DNA from: Chromatiales bacterium
GTDB taxonomy: Bacteria > Pseudomonadota > Gammaproteobacteria > UBA6429 > Thiohalophilaceae
Reading direction: 5' to 3'
DNA length: 5,401 bases
Assembly: GCA_027057985.1 (NCBI GenBank)
Contig: JALUTJ010000178.1
Span: 1-5,401 of the forward strand
This document shows positions 1 through 5,401 of this stretch, in pieces; position 1 is the stretch's first letter; each line of letters opens with the position of its first letter. The position numbers were made by a program, and so were the translations under genes. The notes beneath the pieces were generated by a model, which did no database searches, was not told where the DNA came from, and was given only the letters and a program-made list of their open reading frames with translations.

Positions 1-1151
1 TTATGGTTGCCCGCCACCTTGAAGCTATGGGAGAGCTGAAAGGCATATCGGTCAGGGAAACGACCTACCTTGGACGTCCGGTAAAGGAGATAAGTTATCC
101 TGCACGCATCAATGATGTCCATCTGGCTAATGCAGTCGTCGCCTATTACCTTGATGAAACACAGTTTTTACAGACTGAAACCACACTAAAGATTATTTTT
201 CTAATCGTTCTTTCACTTCTTGTTTTACTGATTGTTATGCTCTGGGTAATAAGAAAATTTACCCATCCACTGGCAGAACTAACGGATTACATCAGTAATA
301 CCTCGATCAGTAATAAAAAGTTTCATATTAAAGATACGCTTTTACATGGCTCGGGTGAGGTGGGTGTACTGGCTCGTGCCTATAAAGCAATGATAAAGCG
401 ATTACAGGAAGCCTTTGACGAACTCAGCCATGAAGAAGATCGGCTCAGGGAAAAGGTGGAAGAACGAACGCATGAATTACAGGTTACTAACCAGGAGCTG
501 GAAAAGTTCAGTTACTCGGTTTCACATGATCTGCGTTCACCACTTCGTGCGGTAGCCGGTTTTAGTAATATTATTGTTGATGAATACCAGGACAAGCTTG
601 ATGACAATGGCAGGGAATACCTGCAGTTAATCCAGGATAGTATCCTGAAAATGGAAAAACTAATCGATGATATGCTGCAACTGGCTCGTATCACGAGGAA
701 AGAGCTGGAAATAGAAGAAGTCAACCTTTCTCTTGTAGCAACAGAAATTCTTGAACGCTATCAGTATGCAGAACCTGAACGCAAAGTTGAATGTATCATC
801 GAGAATGAGCTTGTAGCCCAGGCAGATCGTGGCTTGATCATTATTTTGCCGGAAAACCTGCTCGGTAATGCATGGAAATACAGCTCTAAAAAAGAGAAGG
901 CACGTATCGAGTTTGGGCATGTCATTATCGATGATGAAGTTGTCTATTTTGTTCGGGATAATGGTGCAGGCTTTGATATGCGTTATGTCGACAGGCTCTT
1001 TGAAGCATTTCAGCGCCTGCACACGGAAACAGAATTCAGTGGCTCAGGTGTGGGGCTGGCAACTGCTTTTCGGGTAGTTGGACGCTTTAAAGGAAAAATA
1101 TGGGCTGAAAGTGTGCTGAGTGAAGGCGCAACCTTCTATTTTAGTCTATAA
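1..1151 (+). CDS. Sensor histidine kinase with HAMP domain, 5'-truncated by window edge
   Basis: Membrane sensor kinase that would autophosphorylate on histidine and pass the phosphate to a response regulator, most likely the one just downstream. The frame is open from the left edge. The ATG at position 3 is probably internal, because a kinase of this layout needs an upstream membrane helix and most of its periplasmic sensor. Numbering from that ATG over 382 residues: residues 1-60 are the end of an extracytoplasmic domain; 63-84 are a hydrophobic membrane helix; about 85-137 are HAMP; about 138-168 are a charged coiled coil; HisKA has the phospho-acceptor His175 in SVSHDLRSPL. HATPase_c follows, with N-box NLLGNAWKYS (N285, N289), G1 box DNGAGFD (319-325), F-box LFEAFQRLH and G2 box GSGVGLA (347-353). 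All catalytic boxes look intact. The HisKA type (FSYSVSHDLRSPLRA) resembles phytochrome-like kinases, which often pair with Rcp1-like receivers. The signal sensed cannot be told from the fragment. Confidence 0.93.
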   Translation, partial: MVARHLEAMGELKGISVRETTYLGRPVKEISYPARINDVHLANAVVAYYLDETQFLQTETTLKIIFLIVLSLLVLLIVMLWVIRKFTHPLAELTDYISNTSISNKKFHIKDTLLHGSGEVGVLARAYKAMIKRLQEAFDELSHEEDRLREKVEERTHELQVTNQELEKFSYSVSHDLRSPLRAVAGFSNIIVDEYQDKLDDNGREYLQLIQDSILKMEKLIDDMLQLARITRKELEIEEVNLSLVATEILERYQYAEPERKVECIIENELVAQADRGLIIILPENLLGNAWKYSSKKEKARIEFGHVIIDDEVVYFVRDNGAGFDMRYVDRLFEAFQRLHTETEFSGSGVGLATAFRVVGRFKGKIWAESVLSEGATFYFSL

Positions 1152-1167
1152 ATACAGGTGAATAGTT

Positions 1168-1172
1168 AGAGG
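1168..1172 (+). promoter_or_regulatory. Shine-Dalgarno-like site of the response regulator gene
   Basis: AGAGG lies between the kinase stop codon and two in-frame ATG codons. It is only 2 bases from the ATG at 1175, too close for normal initiation, but 8 bases from the ATG at 1181, which is good spacing. The site therefore decides in favour of the second ATG. Confidence 0.6.
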
Positions 1173-1180
1173 TAATGGGT

Positions 1181-1615
1181 ATGGAAAAATATATCTTGCT
1201 GGTAGAAGACAACTCGAATGATGAGTTACTTACCCTGCGGGCATTCAAGAAAAATAATATTATGAATGAAATCGTGGTTACGCGTGATGGCCAGGAGGCG
1301 CTGGATTTCCTGTTTTGTGAAGGGGAATATGAACAACGCCAGCAAAAATCGAATCCACAGGTAATACTACTGGATATCAACCTGCCAAAAATCGATGGGC
1401 TGGAAGTGTTACGCCGCCTGCGTGAAAATGAAAAAACTTCCCTGATACCGGTTGTGATTATGACTACCTCGGATGAGCAGGAAGATATTCTTTCCAGCTA
1501 CAAACTAGGCGCCAATAGTTACGTACGTAAACCGGTTGATTTTGAAAAATTTATGGACGCAGTAAAACAGCTGGGACTTTACTGGCTGGTTCTTAATCAG
1601 TTACCGGAACAATAG
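1181..1615 (+). CDS. Single-domain response regulator (Rcp1-like receiver)
   Basis: Stand-alone receiver protein of 144 residues (146 if the ATG at 1175 is used), with no output domain. It should accept phosphate from the kinase encoded 29 bases upstream. Numbered from 1181, the receiver signature is complete: acidic pair Glu9-Asp10 in LLVEDNSNDE, phospho-acceptor Asp65 in ILLDINLPK, switch Thr95 in VIMTTSD, and Lys117 in VRKPV. The N-terminal pattern VEDN..DE.LTLRAFKK and the extended loop before the phospho-acceptor strand (around EGEYEQRQQ) are typical of the Rcp1-like family, partners of phytochrome-like and related kinases. The C-terminus (about LGLYWLVLNQLPEQ) is also typical. It probably shares the kinase's transcript. 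Because it lacks a DNA-binding domain, it likely acts through protein contact or as a phosphate relay; that role is inferred. Confidence 0.93.
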   Translation: MEKYILLVEDNSNDELLTLRAFKKNNIMNEIVVTRDGQEALDFLFCEGEYEQRQQKSNPQVILLDINLPKIDGLEVLRRLRENEKTSLIPVVIMTTSDEQEDILSSYKLGANSYVRKPVDFEKFMDAVKQLGLYWLVLNQLPEQ

Positions 1616-1616
1616 T

Positions 1617-4370
1617 TTAATCATTATCAAGCAATTTACGAATCTGTTGCAGTAATTGCTTTGCTTTATATGGTTTGTAGAGGATTACACTGGTATCAGT
1701 ATTTGTATTCTTTCCAGTTACTCTTTCATTAAAGCCACTGGCTAATATGATTTTTATCTGCGGATATTTCTGTTTTACCCTCGTTGTTAGCTCATGTCCA
1801 TCCATTTCTGGCATAATTACATCAGAAATCAGAAGGTCGATGTTTTCCTTTTTCAGTATTGCCAGGGCTTCTTTTCCGCCACTAGCAGTAAAAACCCGAT
1901 AGCCCTTTGCAGAGAGAATTTCATTTCCCAGCACCAGTAATGAAGGCTCATCGTCGACAATAAGAATATTTTCGGAGCCACCAACCCAGTTTTCATCCTT
2001 ATCCTGTGCATTTTCTTTTACAGTACTGTCTGCAATATAACGAGGGAAGTAAAGTGTGATGCGAGTGCCAACACCAGGTTCAGAATAAACTCTGATGGTG
2101 CCATGGCTGCGATCGACAAAACCATACACCTGGCTCATACCAAGGCCGGTACCTTTTTCACCCTTGGTGGAAAAGAAAGGATCAAAAATTCTTTCCTGAA
2201 TTTCCTTGCTCATGCCGCATCCATCATCGGTAATACTCAACAATACGTAGTCAGCGGGTTTAAGATCAAGATGCCGGGCTTCAGTGGAAGTAAGATGCTG
2301 GTTTTCTACCCGGATTGTTATTTTGCCGGTATCCTTGATTGCATGCATGGCGTTGATACACATATTAAGAATAGCATCTTCCAGGTCACTGCTATCGAGA
2401 CAGGTGTACCATTTTTCATCTGGAAGGTTAAGTTCAAGCTGAATACGTGAAGTCAGGGTTTTCTCCAGCATATTTCTGTCTTCTTCTAACAGATCACTAA
2501 TCAGTATTTTTTGTGCATCGGTCGCACGGTGACGGGAGAAGGCCAGCAGCTTCTGTGTTAGCCTGGCGCCACGGTTGGCTGCATTATGAATCTGTTGTAG
2601 ATATTCTTTAAGCTTGTCATCCTTAATAAAGTCTTCCAGTAACTCGGTATAACCCAGCACGATACCCAGCATATTATTATAGTCATGAGCGATACCACCG
2701 GTAAGCTGGCCAAGGGCATCCATCTTCTGGCTATGGCGTATTTTTTCTTCCTGTAGTTTTCTTTCCGAGATATCCTGTTTTACCGCGATATAACGAATGA
2801 TATTGCCCTGATCATCGTGTACTGGAGAAATCGTTTCTTCCTCGGTATAAAGATGCCCATCCTTGTGGCGATTAATCATCTCACCCTGCCAGCTTTGTCC
2901 GGAGGTAAGAATTTGCCACATATTCTCGTAGAATGCCTTGTCCTGTTTCCCTGACTTTAATATCCGTGGGTTCTTGCCAAGCAGTTCACGCTGGCTGTAG
3001 CCGGTAATACGGCAGGCAGCATCATTGACCCAGAGAATATTTCCATGACTATCGGTAATCACAATACCATTTTCAACGGTTTCCAGTGCGGTTGCCTGGA
3101 TGAATAGGTGTTCTTCATTCTCTTTCAGAACAGTGATGTCAGTACTGATAGCAACATACTGGTAGGGTTTGTTGTTATTATCGACAAAAGGAACAATCGT
3201 AGTATCAAGCCAGTAGGTGTTACCATTTTTTGTGATATTACAAATTCGTCCATGCCAGACCTTTCCTTGACTAATTGTATTCCACATATGTTTGTAGAAA
3301 GAGGGCGGGTGGTATGCTGACTTCAACAGGTTATGGCTTTTGCCCAGAAGTTCATCAAGTTTATACTGGCTGATATCACAGAATTTCTGGTTTGCATAAG
3401 TAATTATTCCCTTGCTGTCCGTGATGCTGACGATGGCATGTTGATCCATGGCAAACTTCTGGTAGCTCAGGTCATTGACCGTACGACGCAAGAGCAGACG
3501 GGTGCGGTTTAATTTATAAATGGCAAATATAACGGCTAATAATAAAATAATTGAGAACAGGGTCAGAAACTGTCGATATAGATTTGCACGCCTGTTCTTT
3601 ATACTGTAGTAATACTCTACGTCCTTTTGCAGCATATTCAGAGCAGGTTCTACGGGTAGAGCCAGTATTTTTATGGTATAACGATCCACTTTTTCAAAGC
3701 TTTCGACGATAATCTGGTTATGAGTCAGCAGGATCGACTTCTCTCTTTTTAGTTCCGGCCTGGCTGAAATAAAAACAGTGTCAAGTTGCTTTGAGGTGCG
3801 TTCTATTTTTTTCAGTAATTCACGATCATTCGTAATGACATAGATTAATGTCTGCTTTAGAAGTGTATTTAATAGTTTTACCTGTAGCTTTTGTCTGCTG
3901 GTTACTGGTGCAATCTTGCTGCTTAAGCGTGAGGTGGCAAGAGGCAGGTAAAGGAGTGAGTTGCGTAGAATTGCATTTCTGGTTTTAAATTTTTCCAGTA
4001 ACACCTTCTTTTGCTTTAATACAGATTGCAGTGTTTCCAGCTTATGCTGAATAACTTTGTTATTCTGCTGTTCGGCTGTGACACCAGTCTGCAGGATCAA
4101 GGCCCTGATGTTATGCTCCAGGCTATCGAGTTCCTGCAGTCTTTTCGTGATCAGATCATAATTGGTAATAATACCCTGACGAATTTCCAGTACATTCTGG
4201 TTAAGTACTGCCTGCTTTTGATGAAACAGGCTGAATTGCTGGCGCAGCTGGGTAAATTTTTCCGGGTCGATAGAGCGACTCTGGATATAGGTCAGAATCA
4301 CGATAGTAATCGCAAAAATCCCGCTGAGAATATAAATAAGACTTCGTGGCCAGTTTTCTAAAGATTTCAT
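1617..4370 (-). CDS. Hybrid sensor histidine kinase: helical periplasmic sensor, PAS-PAS-HisKA-HATPase-receiver
   Basis: Inner-membrane hybrid kinase of 917 residues, complete in the window. Membrane helices at about 9-29 and 266-285 flank a ~235-residue periplasmic region that is helical, rich in Leu, Lys and Gln and free of cysteine. It resembles the DAHL-type all-helical sensor domain, an assignment made from appearance only. Two PAS domains follow, at about 304-415 and 420-538, each ending in a PAC-like motif (STDIT, KQDIS). HisKA carries His562 in GGIAHDYNN. HATPase_c has an N-box with Asn669 and Asn673, G1 DDGCGM (715-720), FDPFFSTK and G2 GEKGTGLGMS (737-746). The C-terminal receiver (about 800-917) has Asp806-Asp807, phospho-acceptor Asp850 in ISDVIMPEMDG, Ser878 and Lys899. 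Catalytic residues are intact. The start lies 5 bases after the peroxidase stop with only a weak purine-rich ribosome site, which suggests translational coupling. No Hpt domain is present, so a separate phosphotransfer partner is likely if a relay operates. Confidence 0.95.
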   Translation of the reverse strand: MKSLENWPRSLIYILSGIFAITIVILTYIQSRSIDPEKFTQLRQQFSLFHQKQAVLNQNVLEIRQGIITNYDLITKRLQELDSLEHNIRALILQTGVTAEQQNNKVIQHKLETLQSVLKQKKVLLEKFKTRNAILRNSLLYLPLATSRLSSKIAPVTSRQKLQVKLLNTLLKQTLIYVITNDRELLKKIERTSKQLDTVFISARPELKREKSILLTHNQIIVESFEKVDRYTIKILALPVEPALNMLQKDVEYYYSIKNRRANLYRQFLTLFSIILLLAVIFAIYKLNRTRLLLRRTVNDLSYQKFAMDQHAIVSITDSKGIITYANQKFCDISQYKLDELLGKSHNLLKSAYHPPSFYKHMWNTISQGKVWHGRICNITKNGNTYWLDTTIVPFVDNNNKPYQYVAISTDITVLKENEEHLFIQATALETVENGIVITDSHGNILWVNDAACRITGYSQRELLGKNPRILKSGKQDKAFYENMWQILTSGQSWQGEMINRHKDGHLYTEEETISPVHDDQGNIIRYIAVKQDISERKLQEEKIRHSQKMDALGQLTGGIAHDYNNMLGIVLGYTELLEDFIKDDKLKEYLQQIHNAANRGARLTQKLLAFSRHRATDAQKILISDLLEEDRNMLEKTLTSRIQLELNLPDEKWYTCLDSSDLEDAILNMCINAMHAIKDTGKITIRVENQHLTSTEARHLDLKPADYVLLSITDDGCGMSKEIQERIFDPFFSTKGEKGTGLGMSQVYGFVDRSHGTIRVYSEPGVGTRITLYFPRYIADSTVKENAQDKDENWVGGSENILIVDDEPSLLVLGNEILSAKGYRVFTASGGKEALAILKKENIDLLISDVIMPEMDGHELTTRVKQKYPQIKIILASGFNERVTGKNTNTDTSVILYKPYKAKQLLQQIRKLLDND

Positions 4371-4375
4371 GATGT

Positions 4376-5401
4376 TTACTTTTTCTTAGCCGGGTTGGTG
4401 ATTGCTGGTGCAGTAATGGCTCGGCCACGGTAGCGCCCTGCCAGCGAATGTATAAATGCCTTGATGGCATCGACATCTTCAGTTTCTATTGAACGTCCCA
4501 ACTGGTATTTCACCATAATTCGGATAGCATCTGACAGGGTATTTACGGAACCATCATGAAAATAGGGCGCAGTATAACTGGCCAGGCGCAGACTCGGCAC
4601 CTTGAAAACGTAGCGATCCTCCGGGTTGCCGGTGACATTGAAACGTCCAAGGTCTGCACTGGTCAGGTTGCCACGATCCTTGAAGTAATCACCGAATATA
4701 CCCAGTCGCATAAACAGGTTGCCCCCCACATTGGCCCCCTGGTGGCAGGCAACACAGCCCAGGTTCTTGAATAACTGGTAGCCCTTTCTGGCCTGTGGGC
4801 TGATGGCGTCCGTTTCACCTTTGAGATAACGATCAAACGGTGCATCGGTTGTGACCAGGCTTTTCTCATAGCTGGCGATGGCATCACGGATGTTTTTTCC
4901 TGTAATACCTTCCGGGTAGAGCTTGTTAAATTCGTCAACATAATCTTTATCGTGTTTTAACTTTTGGCTGATTTCTTCCCAGCTGCTGGCAAACTCTTTG
5001 GGATTTATTACCACAAAATTAACCTGTTCCTCTAATGAACTGGCTCGACCATCCCAGAACTGGCGGGCATTGAGAGCGCTGTTGAAAACCGTCGGGGTAT
5101 TCACTTCCAGCTTTTGTCCATCGCGGCCGATGCCGACAGGCAGGGAATTGGCACCGTTTTCTTGTATAGGGTGGCAGGAAGTACAGGCCAGGGTATTGTC
5201 ACGTGATAGTCTCGGTTCGTTAAAGAGTTTTTCACCAAGCTGAACCTTGTTCACATCAAGTCCCCTGGGTGTGGTCAGGGGTTGGACAGGTTCCCGGTAC
5301 AGGTTAAGGTGCTTATTGGCGCTACTGCCCGGCAGGCTTTCTGCCTGGGCAGCCAGGCTGCAGGCCAGTAAAATGATAGTTGCCAGGAGCTGGAATCCAG
5401 G
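4376..5401 (-). CDS. Di-heme cytochrome c peroxidase / MauG-family protein, 5' end beyond window
   Basis: Exported di-heme c-type cytochrome of the CCP/MauG family; the classical members reduce hydrogen peroxide in the periplasm with electrons from small cytochromes. The frame is open to the right edge, giving 341 visible residues. The first ~20 form a hydrophobic signal-peptide core ending in a likely signal peptidase I site, AQA/ES. The true start therefore lies just outside, and the GTG at 5254 (residue 50) is internal. The stretch from residue 33 (YREPVQPL) to LGEKLF is the usual mature N-terminus. Heme sites are CTSCH (73-77; bases 5185-5171) and CVACH (216-220; bases 4756-4742). Also visible are FWDGRA with Trp116, NPKE with Glu136, TAPYFHDG (His282) and RIMVKYQLG with Met296, matching the bridging Trp, the active-site Glu and the axial Met of classical CCPs. 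The distal-ligand His of the IGH motif is replaced by Arg93 (IGRDGQ). It is probably co-transcribed with the hybrid kinase downstream. It could be a true peroxidase or a MauG-like oxidase. Confidence 0.93.
   Translation of the reverse strand, partial: PGFQLLATIILLACSLAAQAESLPGSSANKHLNLYREPVQPLTTPRGLDVNKVQLGEKLFNEPRLSRDNTLACTSCHPIQENGANSLPVGIGRDGQKLEVNTPTVFNSALNARQFWDGRASSLEEQVNFVVINPKEFASSWEEISQKLKHDKDYVDEFNKLYPEGITGKNIRDAIASYEKSLVTTDAPFDRYLKGETDAISPQARKGYQLFKNLGCVACHQGANVGGNLFMRLGIFGDYFKDRGNLTSADLGRFNVTGNPEDRYVFKVPSLRLASYTAPYFHDGSVNTLSDAIRIMVKYQLGRSIETEDVDAIKAFIHSLAGRYRGRAITAPAITNPAKKK
4379..4387 (-). promoter_or_regulatory. Weak purine-rich ribosome-binding tract for the hybrid kinase
   Basis: On the minus strand the last three lysine codons of the peroxidase gene (AAGAAAAAG) end 8 bases before the kinase ATG at 4370. 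The tract is purine-rich but is not a good Shine-Dalgarno match. Initiation probably depends on ribosomes finishing the peroxidase gene, whose stop is 5 bases upstream of the ATG. Confidence 0.35.

Noticed and set aside
660..1022. 120-residue open frame on the minus strand inside the sensor kinase gene
   Set aside because: It lies opposite the conserved HisKA/HATPase coding region, its translation shows no recognisable family, and the plus-strand frame has all the catalytic kinase motifs.
1175..1180. ATG at 1175 as start of the response regulator
   Set aside because: The AGAGG site is only 2 bases upstream of it, whereas it is 8 bases from the next in-frame ATG at 1181. The longer form cannot be fully excluded and differs by only two residues.
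2103..2450. 115-residue open frame on the plus strand opposite the HATPase region of the hybrid kinase
   Set aside because: Antisense shadow of a clearly real domain; no recognisable motifs in the product.
4026..4361. 111-residue plus-strand frame opposite the N-terminal part of the hybrid kinase
   Set aside because: Shadow frame with no family resemblance; the minus strand here encodes the membrane helix and periplasmic domain.
4201..4476. 91-residue minus-strand frame spanning the peroxidase/kinase junction
   Set aside because: It overlaps both real genes in another frame, and its product is low-complexity with no recognisable domain.
5262..5281. Inverted repeat CCCCTG ... CAGGGG with an 8-base loop
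   Set aside because: Only a 6-base stem, inside the peroxidase coding region with no T-run; likely chance in a Pro/Thr/Arg-coding stretch.
5343..5358. Inverted repeat GCCTGG ... CCAGGC in the signal-peptide region
   Set aside because: A short stem formed by Ala/Leu/Gln codons, with no terminator or operator context.

Overview
The window is densely coding: four genes fill nearly all of it, the longest gap between them is 29 bases, and two of them run off its edges. It looks like chromosomal DNA from a Gram-negative bacterium. The signs are an exported di-heme c-type peroxidase, membrane-spanning sensor kinases with periplasmic parts, and moderate GC content. A free-living aquatic gammaproteobacterium would fit, but nothing here fixes the taxon. 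No RNA gene, mobile element, CRISPR array or convincing terminator was seen.

Left part, plus strand (1-1615): the 3' part of a membrane sensor histidine kinase (partial periplasmic domain, one membrane helix, HAMP, coiled coil, HisKA, HATPase_c) is followed by a stand-alone receiver protein of the Rcp1-like type. The two form a kinase/response-regulator pair, probably in one operon. The likely start of the response regulator is the second in-frame ATG at 1181, because the Shine-Dalgarno-like AGAGG is too close to the first ATG at 1175.

Right part, minus strand (5401 down to 1617): the first gene encodes a di-heme cytochrome c peroxidase/MauG-family protein. Its reading frame stays open to the window edge and includes a signal peptide, so the true start lies outside and the in-frame GTG at 5254 is internal. 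Five bases after its stop comes a 917-residue hybrid sensor kinase: two membrane helices around a large all-helical periplasmic region, two PAS domains, HisKA, HATPase_c and a C-terminal receiver. The spacing suggests co-transcription and translational coupling.

The two units converge with a single base between stop codons (1615 and 1617). No protein in the window carries a DNA-binding or cyclic-nucleotide output domain, so the outputs of both signalling systems lie elsewhere. The most notable point is in the peroxidase: the loop that carries the distal heme-ligand histidine in classical bacterial CCPs (IGH) reads IGR, while the other key residues appear kept. The window otherwise looks like ordinary signalling and redox genes; I did not find a clearly new system.
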